A stretch of 64,000 bases of DNA. It comes from CAVVSD01 sp963750895. GTDB lineage: Bacteria; Actinomycetota; Thermoleophilia; Solirubrobacterales; Solirubrobacteraceae. Position numbers and translations under genes: made by a program. Shown one piece after another: positions 43,902 to 52,327 of this stretch (its first letter is position 1; each line of letters begins with the position of its first letter). The notes under the pieces are model-generated. The model searched no databases. It worked only from the letters and a program-made list of their open reading frames with translations, and was not told the origin of the DNA. The stretch is taken from contig CAVVSD010000006.1 of NCBI GenBank assembly GCA_963750895.1, forward strand, positions 1,426,001 through 1,490,000. The letters are read 5' to 3'.

Positions 43902-45791
43902 CTAACCGCGGGGCGCGAGGCCCTGCACGCGGTCGAACCAGCCGAGCAGCGAGGTCGCCGCGGCCAGGTCGCCGATCGCGGTCGCCGGCTCCTCGTCGGC
44001 AGGCGGCTCGGCCTGCGCGAGCAGCGGCAGCGCGCCGCGGGAGGTGAGCGTCAGGACGGCGTCCGCGCCACCGACGGCGCCCTCGGCGACGACCGGCTCG
44101 CGTGTCGTCGTCGCCGCGACGACGGCGGACCGCCTGCCGTGCTCGTCGACGCGCAGGACGCGCAGGGGCGCACCGTTCTGCACCACGACGCGGCAGGTCT
44201 CGGACCCGGCCACGTGCACGGTCACCGCGAACGTGTGGCCGAGGGTCCACTCGCCCGGGACCGCGCTCGCGAGGGCGCGGATGACCAGGCCGGGATCCAG
44301 GGGCACCCCCGCGGAGACGAGCTCGGCGAGCGCGAGGCGCCGGCGGCGCTTGCGTGCGAGCCGCGCCAGCGGGAGGAAGAAGCGCCGGGTGCCGGCCACG
44401 CGCAGCCCGCTGGGCCACAGCGGCGCGCCGCCGCCCGCGAGCGTCGCGAACTGCTTCGGGGTCGCCTCGAGCGAGAACTCCGCGTCGGGCGAGGAGCCGT
44501 CGCGCATGAGGACGCGGCCGCCGCCGTCGGCGGACAGCTCGACCCGCAGCGGGCCGAGCCCGTCGAGGTCGAGGTCGTAGACGAGGTCGCGGCGCACCGT
44601 GCGCGCCTGGTCGGGCAGCAGCTGCGTGACGAGGCGGGCCGCGGAGGCGCGGTCGCGCTCGTCGAGCGCCGAGATGGCCCACGAGAGCCACGGCGTCCGC
44701 GGGTGCTCGGCGCTGATGACGTACGGGATGACCTGCTCCGGCAGGGGCGCCGGCTCGTCGACGCGGTCCCCGGCCGGCGGCTTCGGGACCACCGCTGCCA
44801 CGAGGTCCTCGCGGTCGCCGCGCAGCTTCGCGAGCGCCTCGGCGAAGGGATCGACGCCGCCGGGCATCGGCTCGGCGGGCTCCGCAGGCTGCGCGACCTC
44901 CTGCTCGCGCAGCGCGCGAGCGGCCTCCTCGAGCCCCGGCAGATGGCGGACGGCCGCGATGTCCGCGCCCTCGTCGACCGACTCGGGCGCAGGCGCCTCG
45001 CCGAGGACCTCGGCGAGCCTGGCCTCGGCCTGCTCGCGGGCGAGCTCGGCCAGGTCGACGGTGGCCTTCTGCAGCTCGAGCTCCGCCGACAGGCGGTCGC
45101 GCTCCGCGGAGACCTCGGCGATCCGCGCCTCGAGCGCGTCGATGCGCGCGCCGAGCTCCTGCGCGGTGTCCTCGGCTCCGCGTGCGCGGCGCTCCATGAC
45201 CGCGGCGATCTGCTCGCTGCGCTTCGCGCGGCGCTCGGCGATGACCGAGCGCTCGACGACCGTCGCGCCGGGCTCCGGCGGGGCCGGCTCCGTGGCGCGC
45301 AGGATGGCGGCGGCGATGCTGCCGCGCCCCGCGGCCGGCTCGTCCTCGCGGTCGAACCGCCCAGAGGGCGGCAGCGGCAGCTCGACGTCCGCGGGCGCAG
45401 CGTCGCCCGCCTGGTCGGCGAGCCGTCGCGCGATGACCGGCGTGGCGTCGAGCGTCAGCGGGAACTCGGCGTGGCCGAGACCGAGCGCGAGCCCCTCCTC
45501 GAGGTGGTCGACGAGATCCGCCGGCACCGCGAACGTCGCGCGGAAGGCCGTCGGGTCGTCCTGCGGCGCGGCGTCGAGCGCGACGAGCGCGTGGCGGCGC
45601 GCGCCGTCATCGATGAAGAGCACGGGCGGCGGACCGCCGGCGACCCCGCCCCAGACGCCCTCGACGACGACGAGCCCGGAGCCGTCCGGCCCTCCGGTTC
45701 GCGACGCGCGGACGTCCTCGACGAGTGGCATGTCGTCCACCTCGGGATCGAGCACGGACGGAACGCTAGTGGGAGCATCGGACGAGTTCAT
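43902..45791 (-). CDS. Coiled-coil protein with C-terminal SCP2-like module, paralogue A
   Basis: 629 residues, no signal peptide and no known family recognised. The N-terminal beta-rich domain (about 35-120: VVVEGVWGGVAGGPPPVLFI, RRHALVALDAAPQDDPTAFR) resembles that of the next gene. The middle is a charged coiled coil (VIAERRAKRSEQIAAVMERR, RIDALEARIAEVSAERDRLS). The C-terminal half carries WLSWAISALDERDRASAARL, LVYDLDLDGLGPLRVEL and the repeat-like ends LRVAGTRRFFLPLARL and LLGWFDRVQGL. Two tandem SCP2-like folds are suggested by the pattern but not proven. It is the most diverged of three related proteins here and lacks the NTMNLAAMSPGRR signature. Confidence 0.7.
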   Translation of the reverse strand: MNSSDAPTSVPSVLDPEVDDMPLVEDVRASRTGGPDGSGLVVVEGVWGGVAGGPPPVLFIDDGARRHALVALDAAPQDDPTAFRATFAVPADLVDHLEEGLALGLGHAEFPLTLDATPVIARRLADQAGDAAPADVELPLPPSGRFDREDEPAAGRGSIAAAILRATEPAPPEPGATVVERSVIAERRAKRSEQIAAVMERRARGAEDTAQELGARIDALEARIAEVSAERDRLSAELELQKATVDLAELAREQAEARLAEVLGEAPAPESVDEGADIAAVRHLPGLEEAARALREQEVAQPAEPAEPMPGGVDPFAEALAKLRGDREDLVAAVVPKPPAGDRVDEPAPLPEQVIPYVISAEHPRTPWLSWAISALDERDRASAARLVTQLLPDQARTVRRDLVYDLDLDGLGPLRVELSADGGGRVLMRDGSSPDAEFSLEATPKQFATLAGGGAPLWPSGLRVAGTRRFFLPLARLARKRRRRLALAELVSAGVPLDPGLVIRALASAVPGEWTLGHTFAVTVHVAGSETCRVVVQNGAPLRVLRVDEHGRRSAVVAATTTREPVVAEGAVGGADAVLTLTSRGALPLLAQAEPPADEEPATAIGDLAAATSLLGWFDRVQGLAPRG

Positions 45792-45820
45792 CGCGACGCA
45801 CCGTAACGAGGTGTGTTGTG

Positions 45821-45849
45821 CTCGTGGAGGACATTCGTCCAGCCACGAG
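45821..45849 (-). terminator. Hairpin after coiled-coil paralogue B
   Basis: CTCGTGG and CCACGAG (7 bp) enclose a second short stem GAC/GTC. On the minus strand it begins 8 bases after the paralogue B stop and ends about 30 bases before the paralogue A start. It is terminator- or attenuator-like, with no T-run. Confidence 0.45.
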
Positions 45850-45857
45850 GGCCCACG

Positions 45858-47660
45858 CTAATGCCGTGACGGCAGGCCCTGCGCCCGGTCCAGCAGCTCC
45901 AGCAACGTCGTCATGACGTCCTCCTCGCCCGACAGCCACGCGTCGTCGTCGTGCGGCGGGGCGACCCGCCCGAGCAGCGCCAGCAGCGCGGCGGGCGACG
46001 TGGTGAGCACCGCCCGCACGGCCCCGCCCGAGGGCGGCGCGCCGACGACCTGCAGGCGCTTGCCGGGCTCGGCCACGATGGTGATCGGCTCCTGCCCGGG
46101 CACGTCGACGGCGACGGCGAAGTCGCTCTCGCCGGTCCACGTCGGCCGCACGGCGACCGCAAGCGCCTGGAGGAGCAGCGCCGGCTCCGGCACCACGCCG
46201 GCGGCGGCCAGGTCGCCGAGATCCACCGGGACCCGCCGCGACTTCAGCAGGCGGCGGAGCGCCCGCCGGGACCCGTGGACGCGCACGGCGCCGCCGAGCC
46301 GCCGCGGCGCCCCGCCTGCGCCGAGCGTCGCGAGCGCCGCCACCGGGCCCGAGAGGCGGAACGCCGGCTCGCCCGGCGCGTCCTCATCCTTCGGCGCGAC
46401 CTCTCCCGTGCTCCCTCGCAGCGTGACGCGGTACGCGCCGACGCCGTCGAGATGGATGTCGTAGACGAGGCTCTCCCCCAGCGTGCGGGCGCCGTCGGGC
46501 AGCAGGGAGATCAGGAAGGCGCCGGCCGCGCGGATGTCCTCGGCGGCGAGCAGGTCGATCGCCCCCGCCAGCCACGCGACGCCCGAGCGACGCTCGGGGC
46601 CGAGGCTGTCGCCCTGCAGGACCTTGCGGTCCTCGGGCGCCACCCGCCGCAGCCGGGAGCGCGCCCGGCGGCCGGGGCTCATCGCGGCGAGGTTCATGGT
46701 GTTGCGCAGCGGGTCGAACGGGATGACGTTGCCGCCCTCCTCCCCCGCGGCCGGCAGCGAGCGGGCCCGCAGCTGGGCGAGCGCGAGGTCGAACGGGTCC
46801 TCCCCCTCGTCGGCGGCCGCGGACGCGTCCTCCGCACGCCGCTCGTCCGCCTGGTCGCGCAGAGCCCGGGCGATCTCGCCGAGCTCCTCCGTCCCGACAC
46901 GACCCGCGCGGGCGACCGCCTCCCGCAGCCCGTCGCGTTCCTCGCGCACCGTCTCGAGCTCGGCCCGCACTGAGGTGAGCTCGTCGCGCGCCTCGTGCAG
47001 ATCGCCGGCGGCGGCCTCGGCGTCGCCGCGCGCGGTGCGCAGCGCGGCCTGCAGCCCCTCCGTCTGGGCGGCGGACTCGCGCAGGCGGGCGAGCTGCTCG
47101 TGGAGGCCCGCGTTGCGGCGCTCCTCGGCCGCCTCGGCATCCTCGAGGTCCTCCCGGAGACGATCGCGCTCCGCCGTCACCTCGGCGAGGTGCGCCTCGA
47201 GCGCGCGCATCCGCTCGGCGAGATCCTCGAGCCCCTGCTCGGCGCGCTTCGCGCGATGCTCGGCGAGCACGGCGCGGTCGATCACCTCGGCCGGGACCGG
47301 CGGCGCCTCGGCGGCGACGTCGCGCACCGGCGCCTGCGGCACGCTCGGGAGCGCCGCGGGGAGGCGGATCTCGGCGCCCGCGAGGGACAGCAGGAGCCCG
47401 TCCGCTCCGACGCCCGCGAGCGCGGGCGGCAGGTCGAACGCGGCGTGGAAGGTCGACGGGTCGCCGGACGCACGGGGAGCGAGTGCCGGGACGACGTGGC
47501 GCTGGTCACCGTCGTCGACGACGAGGATCGGCGCCGCGTCCGAGGGCGCATCGCGCCAGGTCCCGTGGACCGTGATGCGGACCGATCCGCCCCCGCCGAG
47601 ACCGCGCACCACCGATGCGACGGCGACGGGCTCACTGTCCCTCGGGGCCTCTGGCTCCAC
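45858..47660 (-). CDS. Coiled-coil protein with C-terminal SCP2-like module, paralogue B
   Basis: 600 residues. The N-terminal domain (about 25-115: RITVHGTWRDAPSDAAPILV, DQRHVVPALAP) and the long coiled coil (about 125-270: VLAEHRAKRAEQGLEDLAER, ARDELTSVRAELETVREERD) mirror paralogue A. A short basic signature follows at about 317-332 (DPLRNTMNLAAMSPGRR with SRLRR). The rest is an alpha/beta region (AGAFLISLLPDGARTLGESL, LVYDIHLDGVGAYRVTL) ending ELLDRAQGLPSRH. The signature and C-terminal half match the tail of the flippase gene two genes upstream. The function is unknown. A role in the adjacent polysaccharide machinery is inferred. Confidence 0.72.
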   Translation of the reverse strand: MEPEAPRDSEPVAVASVVRGLGGGGSVRITVHGTWRDAPSDAAPILVVDDGDQRHVVPALAPRASGDPSTFHAAFDLPPALAGVGADGLLLSLAGAEIRLPAALPSVPQAPVRDVAAEAPPVPAEVIDRAVLAEHRAKRAEQGLEDLAERMRALEAHLAEVTAERDRLREDLEDAEAAEERRNAGLHEQLARLRESAAQTEGLQAALRTARGDAEAAAGDLHEARDELTSVRAELETVREERDGLREAVARAGRVGTEELGEIARALRDQADERRAEDASAAADEGEDPFDLALAQLRARSLPAAGEEGGNVIPFDPLRNTMNLAAMSPGRRARSRLRRVAPEDRKVLQGDSLGPERRSGVAWLAGAIDLLAAEDIRAAGAFLISLLPDGARTLGESLVYDIHLDGVGAYRVTLRGSTGEVAPKDEDAPGEPAFRLSGPVAALATLGAGGAPRRLGGAVRVHGSRRALRRLLKSRRVPVDLGDLAAAGVVPEPALLLQALAVAVRPTWTGESDFAVAVDVPGQEPITIVAEPGKRLQVVGAPPSGGAVRAVLTTSPAALLALLGRVAPPHDDDAWLSGEEDVMTTLLELLDRAQGLPSRH

Positions 47661-47702
47661 GAGAGAACTGTATGTGGCGGAACGGCCGCCTGCGAGGGGT
47701 GA

Positions 47703-47876
47703 CTAGGCCGAAGCCGAGTCGCCGCGACGGGAGGAGAACAACAGGGCGCCAACGACGAGCACGAGCAGCCCGCCGATGCCGGCGAGCGCGCGGGACGGGA
47801 GCTTGCCGCCGTACTTGCGGCTGACGTAGAACCTGCCGCCCTTCCAGACGGCCATGCCGAGCAGTCGATAGAACAT
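47703..47876 (-). CDS. Small single-pass membrane protein
   Basis: 57 residues. MFYRLLGMAVWKGGRFYVSR is amphipathic and basic, followed by one transmembrane helix (ALAGIGGLLVLVVGALLFSS) and a short RRGD tail. The ATG at 47876 is preferred over an in-frame GTG three codons earlier. It lies between the flippase fusion and paralogue B on the same strand with short gaps, so it probably belongs to that operon. No family is recognised. It could be a small membrane anchor or regulator of the neighbouring proteins. Confidence 0.6.
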   Translation of the reverse strand: MFYRLLGMAVWKGGRFYVSRKYGGKLPSRALAGIGGLLVLVVGALLFSSRRGDSASA

Positions 47877-47907
47877 TGTCCTCAAACGTACCCCGGGCAG
47901 CGGCGGG

Positions 47908-50589
47908 CTATCCGCCCGGTGCGACCCCGGCGGCCAGGCCCTGCGCGCGGTCGAGGAGCCGCAGGAGACGGCGGACCGCCTCCTCGTCGCCCGTCATCCA
48001 CGCGTCGTCCCCTTCGGGCGCCGGTGCGGCCCCGACGAGCGCGAGGAGCGCGGGCGGCGTCGCGCCGATGACGGCGCGGACGTCGCCGCCCGAGGGCGGC
48101 GCCCCGACGACGTGCATGCCGCTGCCCGGCTCGGCGACGACCGTGATCGGGTCACGGTCGGGGCAGTCCACGACGACGGCGAAGCCGTGTCGCCCGATCC
48201 AGCGCGGCTCGACGCTCGCCGCGACCGTCCGCAGGAGCAGCGAAGGGTCCGGTACCGGCCCGGCGGCGCCGGCGAGGTCGCTCAGCTCCACCGGCGGCCG
48301 GCGCGCCTCCACGAGCCTGACCATCGCGGTCTGCGACCCCCACGTGCGCGCCTCGGCGAGCCGCCGCGGCGCGCTTCCCGCGCCCAGCGGCGCCAGGGTG
48401 GCGACGGAGCCGGCCACCCCGAACGCGGCGCCGTCGCGACGCCCGTCCGCCACGGCGGCCACCGACCCCGCGCCATCGCGCAACGTCACCCGGTGGACGC
48501 CGAGACCCTGCAGGTCGATGTCGTAGACGAGCTCGCCGTCCAGTGTCCGCGCCGCATCGGGCAGCAGCCCGAGCAGCAGCGCGCCCGCGGCGTCGGCGTC
48601 CTCCTGTGCCAGCCGCCCGATCGAGCGCGAGAGCCACGGGCCACGCGCCGCCCGGGCCGGCACGAGCGCCCGCTCGACCGGCCGGCGATCGCCGGCGGGC
48701 AGGCGGCGGAGCCGCGATCGCTCCCGGCGGCCGGGGCTCATCGCCGCGAGGTTCATCGTGTTGCGCAGGGCGTCGGGCTGAGGGCCCGTTCGCAGCCACG
48801 CCAGCGCGAGATCGAGCCCGTCGGCGCCGACGAGCCCCTCGCGCATTCGCGCGCCCTCCGCGCGGGCGGCGTCCAGCTCACGCCGCGCCCGGCGCAGCGA
48901 CGCCTCCAGCCCCGGATCGACGCCGCCTGCCTCCCGCTGGCGCGCCAGCTCCCGCGCGAGCTCCGCGACCCGCCGCCGCGCGACGTCGTGACGCTCGTCC
49001 GTCGCGAAGGCGGACACCGCCTCGGGCAGCGCCGCCGCGGGCGGAGCCGGCTCGCCGGGCGCCCCGGGGACGATCTCGTCGAGCCGCTCGCCGCGACGCA
49101 GCGAGCGCAGCGCGCCGGCGACCCTGGACGGCCCGACCTGCGCCACGCCGACGGCGACGGCGAGCGCCAGTCCGACGGACAGCCCGGCCGCGAGCCGCAG
49201 CGCGCCGGGCTCCACGACGAAGAAGACGGCGGTCATCCACGCGATCGCGGGCACCGAGCTGAGGATGGGCACGAGCACGCCACCGCGAAGCAGCGGCCCG
49301 ATGCCGAGCCCCGTCGCACGACACGCCAGCGGCAGCCTGGCCGGCGCGATGAGCGCGCTCGTCCCCAGGCTCCCGAGCGCAGCGCCGATCGCGCCGTACC
49401 GGGACACGAGCACGATGGACAGCGCGACGTTCGCGACGCCCTCGAACACCGCGAGCCGCGCGATCGTCCGCGCCCGGCCGAAGGCGATGAGGACCTTCTC
49501 GGCGGGCGCCGTCGTGAGCCCGACGGTCTGCACGACCATGAGCACGCTGACGATCGACGCGGTCACCGCGGGCGCGCCGCTCCCCAGCCACGCATCGACC
49601 GCGTCGTGCGCGAAGACCGCGATCCCGAAGGCGAGCGGCAGCGTGATCTGCAGCGCCACGCGGGTGGCGAGGCTGAACCTCCGGCGCACCTCGTCGTGGA
49701 AGCCGCGCGTCCGCAGGTCGGCCACCATCGGCAGCAGCAGGTCGATGAGCGGCAGGGTGAAGCTCTGCAGGCCCGACTGGAGGCGCACCGCCGCCGCGTA
49801 CGGCGCGGCCTGGACGGCGCCGCGCACGGCCGCGATGACCACCGTGTCCATCCGCTGGCCGACGAAGGTCATGCTGTCGGCGAGGAGGACGAGCGTGCCG
49901 AAGCGCCACATGCCCTTCGCCGCCTCGACCGACCCGCGTGGCGGGAGCAGGACGACGCGCTGGGCGCGGCGCAGGAGCCACCCCATCACCAGGCCGCCCA
50001 GGACGAGCGAGCCGCCGTACGCGATCGCGACCCCGATGACCCCGGCCCCGGTCTCGACGGCCAGCACCGCGCCCGCGGTGAACCCCACGCTCGAGACGAC
50101 CCCGCCCACGCTGTAGAGGTCGTAGCGCTGCACGGACTGCAGCGCGGCGGCGTACGCCCAGGTCGGGAAGACCACGAGCATCGAGACGCCGAGCACCACC
50201 ATGCCGACCGTGAAGTCGTGCCCGTAGCCCTCGGCGGCGAGACCGGGCAGCAGCACCCCGGCGAGCAGGGACACGACGGCCGCCGCGACGCCGAGCACGC
50301 CCAGGATCAGGACGGATCCGCCGAGGGACGCAGCGAAGGCCTCGCGGCGACCGGCCGCGTGCTGGTCGGCGAGCACCTTCGTGAGCCCGGCCGCGAAGCC
50401 GGTGAACACGAGGGTGAAGACCATCGTGAACGTGAACATCACGGCCCACGTGCCGAACCCGGGCTCCCCGAGGCGCACGTAGAGGTAGGGCGTCAGGACG
50501 AGCAGCGTCAGCGCATAGAGCCCGCGTGCCCCGTAGGAGCTGAGCGCGTTGCGCGCGAACCTGGCTCCCTCGCGGCGGTCCTTCTGCAT
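47908..50589 (-). CDS. Wzx-type polysaccharide flippase fused to the SCP2-like paralogue domain
   Basis: 893 residues. About 1-500 is a MATE/Wzx-like polysaccharide translocase with about 14 hydrophobic segments (GARGLYALTLLVLTPYLYVR, FTFTMVFTLVFTGFAAGLTK, IDLLLPMVADLRTRG). It is followed by a cytoplasmic linker and a short coiled coil (DVARRRVAELARELARQREA). The last 290 residues match paralogue B closely: RNTMNLAAMSPGRR at about 608-621, LVYDIDLQGLGVHRVTL, and RLLRLLDRAQGL near the end. The N-terminal domain of the paralogues is absent, as if the flippase replaced it. The frame is open throughout, so the fusion looks real. It probably moves lipid-linked repeat units of the neighbouring polysaccharide. 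Confidence 0.82.
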   Translation of the reverse strand: MQKDRREGARFARNALSSYGARGLYALTLLVLTPYLYVRLGEPGFGTWAVMFTFTMVFTLVFTGFAAGLTKVLADQHAAGRREAFAASLGGSVLILGVLGVAAAVVSLLAGVLLPGLAAEGYGHDFTVGMVVLGVSMLVVFPTWAYAAALQSVQRYDLYSVGGVVSSVGFTAGAVLAVETGAGVIGVAIAYGGSLVLGGLVMGWLLRRAQRVVLLPPRGSVEAAKGMWRFGTLVLLADSMTFVGQRMDTVVIAAVRGAVQAAPYAAAVRLQSGLQSFTLPLIDLLLPMVADLRTRGFHDEVRRRFSLATRVALQITLPLAFGIAVFAHDAVDAWLGSGAPAVTASIVSVLMVVQTVGLTTAPAEKVLIAFGRARTIARLAVFEGVANVALSIVLVSRYGAIGAALGSLGTSALIAPARLPLACRATGLGIGPLLRGGVLVPILSSVPAIAWMTAVFFVVEPGALRLAAGLSVGLALAVAVGVAQVGPSRVAGALRSLRRGERLDEIVPGAPGEPAPPAAALPEAVSAFATDERHDVARRRVAELARELARQREAGGVDPGLEASLRRARRELDAARAEGARMREGLVGADGLDLALAWLRTGPQPDALRNTMNLAAMSPGRRERSRLRRLPAGDRRPVERALVPARAARGPWLSRSIGRLAQEDADAAGALLLGLLPDAARTLDGELVYDIDLQGLGVHRVTLRDGAGSVAAVADGRRDGAAFGVAGSVATLAPLGAGSAPRRLAEARTWGSQTAMVRLVEARRPPVELSDLAGAAGPVPDPSLLLRTVAASVEPRWIGRHGFAVVVDCPDRDPITVVAEPGSGMHVVGAPPSGGDVRAVIGATPPALLALVGAAPAPEGDDAWMTGDEEAVRRLLRLLDRAQGLAAGVAPGG

Positions 50590-50665
50590 CAGTCCGGGAA
50601 ACGGTATAACAGGAGGACCCGGTCCGGATAGGGCGGATCAGCAGCCAGGACGGCAAGGGAGCGCG
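50590..50665. promoter_or_regulatory. Divergent promoter region, flippase fusion versus glycosyltransferase operon
   Basis: A 76-base spacer between divergent genes. It contains the only AT-rich patch nearby (GGTATAAC at about 50603-50610), which reads as a -10-like box on either strand. No good -35 hexamer is present. An activator may be needed. Confidence 0.35.
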
Positions 50666-51511
50666 ATGAGGCCAGCGACGGCAGAGACGACCCCGGTGGT
50701 GACGATCGTCGTCGTCGCGCACTCCGTCCGCGACGAACTGGAGCGCTGCTTCGCCTCGATCGGCCGGTACGCGGGCGTCCCGGTCGAGACGATCCTGGTC
50801 GACAACGCCTCCGACGACGACACGCTCGCATGGGTCGCCGAGGCACACCCGGAGGTCGCCGTCGTCGAGCTCGCCGAGAACGTCGGCGTCGCCGCACGCG
50901 ACCACGGACTGCGGCGCGCGCGCGGCCGGTTCACGATGTTCCTGGACTCCGACGCCGCGCTGACCGCCGGGGCGCTCCCGGCGATGGTCGAGGCGATGGA
51001 CGCCCACCCCGGCTGGGGGCTCGTCGGACCGCACCTCGTCGGGGACGAGGGCGAGCACCAGTTCTCCGCGCGGCGCTTCCCGCCGGTGCTCCTCCCCATC
51101 CTGCGCCGTCCGCCGCTCGGTCGGTTCTTCGAGCACCGGCGCACCGTCCGCCACCACCTCATGACGGAGATCGACCCGGCGCGGACCCGCGAGGTCCTCT
51201 ACGTCCTGGGCGCGTGCCAGCTCTTCCGGACGTCGCTGGCGACGACCGCCGGCCCGTTCGACGACCGGGTGTTCCTCGGCTGGGACGACGCGGACTGGTG
51301 CATCCGCATCCGGGACGCCGGCGGCGCCGTCGTCTACTTCCCGGCGGCGACGGTCGTGCACTCCTACCGGCGGCTGACGAAGCAGCAGCCGGTGTCGCGC
51401 GCCGCGCTGCGCCAGCTCCGCGCCCACCTGCTCTTCCAGCGCACCTACCTGCTGCGACGCCCCGAGCTGGTGGCCCTGCAGCGGAGGCTCGACCGCCGGT
51501 GGGCCGCGTGA
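50666..51511 (+). CDS. GT2-family glycosyltransferase
   Basis: A 281-residue GT-A-fold enzyme, rhamnosyltransferase-like. Nucleotide-sugar-binding Asp is in TILVDNASDDDTLAWV, the metal motif is FLDSDAALTAG (D-x-D), and an acceptor segment GWDDADWCIRIRDAG carries the catalytic acid. A RBS (AAGGGA) precedes the ATG at 50666. It starts the plus-strand arm of the polysaccharide locus. Its TGA overlaps the GTG of the next GT2 gene. The donor sugar is unknown. Confidence 0.87.
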   Translation: MRPATAETTPVVTIVVVAHSVRDELERCFASIGRYAGVPVETILVDNASDDDTLAWVAEAHPEVAVVELAENVGVAARDHGLRRARGRFTMFLDSDAALTAGALPAMVEAMDAHPGWGLVGPHLVGDEGEHQFSARRFPPVLLPILRRPPLGRFFEHRRTVRHHLMTEIDPARTREVLYVLGACQLFRTSLATTAGPFDDRVFLGWDDADWCIRIRDAGGAVVYFPAATVVHSYRRLTKQQPVSRAALRQLRAHLLFQRTYLLRRPELVALQRRLDRRWAA

Positions 51512-52324
51512 CGGACCCCACCGTCTCGGTGGTGATCGTGGCGTGGAAGGCGCGCGAGGACACCCTGCGCTGCCTCGCCTCGCTGCGCGAGCACGCCGGC
51601 GTCCCCTACGAGGCGATCGTCGTCGACGACGGCTCGGAGGACGGCACGCCCGAGGCGGTGCGCGCCGCGTTCCCCGAGGCCACGGTCCTGGCCCGCCGGC
51701 CGAACGCCGGGCTCGTCGCCGGGCGCAACGCGGCGCTGCCCCACGTCCGCGGCGCCTACGTGCTCATGCTCGACGCCGACACCGAGGTGCGGCCCGGCGC
51801 GATCCCGATGCTCCTGGGGGCGCTCGAGCGCGACGACCGCATCGGGCTCGTCGCGCCGCGCCTCGTCCACCCCGACGGCACGCTGCAGCTCTCGTGCCGG
51901 CGCTTCCCGCCGTTCCTCATCCCGCTCATGCGCCGCGGCCCGTACGCGCGCCTGCACGACGACCCGCCGCTGCACCGCTGGCACATGATGAAGGACTACG
52001 ACCACCGCACCGAGCGGCCCGTCGCGTGGGTGATCGGCGCCGCGCAGATGTGGCGGGCCGACCTCCGCGCGGCGACTCGGGCCCTACGACCGCCTCGTGT
52101 CGTCCTACGGCGGCGAGGACCTCGACTGGTGCCTGCGCGTGTGGGACGCCGGGCTCGAGGTCCGCTACGTGCCCGACGCGGAGGTCATGCACGTCTTCCA
52201 GCAGGCGACGCGCCGCTCGCCGTTCGGGCGCAAGAGCCTGCGCGCCCTGCGCGACTGGTACTACCTGCAGTGGAAGCACCGGTCGCTGCGCCGCGACCGG
52301 CGGCTGCTGCAGGCGAACGCCTGA
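51508..52324 (+). CDS. GT2-family glycosyltransferase, one frameshift
   Basis: About 271 residues after correction. The GTG overlaps the upstream stop (GTGA). Motifs are SVVIVAWKAREDTLRCLASL, IVVDDGSEDGTPE, VLMLDADTEVRPGAI (D-x-D) and SSYGGEDLDWCLRVWDAG (catalytic ED-D-W-C). An extra G at about 52071-52075 (CGCGCGG) breaks the frame between ADLR and RLGPYDRLV. It is a tandem paralogue of the preceding gene, so the two probably add successive sugars to the same repeat unit. Confidence 0.83.
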
Positions 52325-52327
52325 CGG

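Noticed and set aside
40122..45806. A very long plus-strand open frame (about 1,890 codons) and similar long frames opposite other genes
   Set aside because: High GC keeps the antisense frames free of stops. The products are low-complexity Arg/Asp/Val-rich, while dnaE and the coiled-coil genes on the other strand have clear family motifs.
50599..50612. A strong consensus promoter at GGTATAAC
   Set aside because: The -10-like box exists on both strands, but no acceptable -35 hexamer lies at the right distance on either, so only a low-confidence region is reported.
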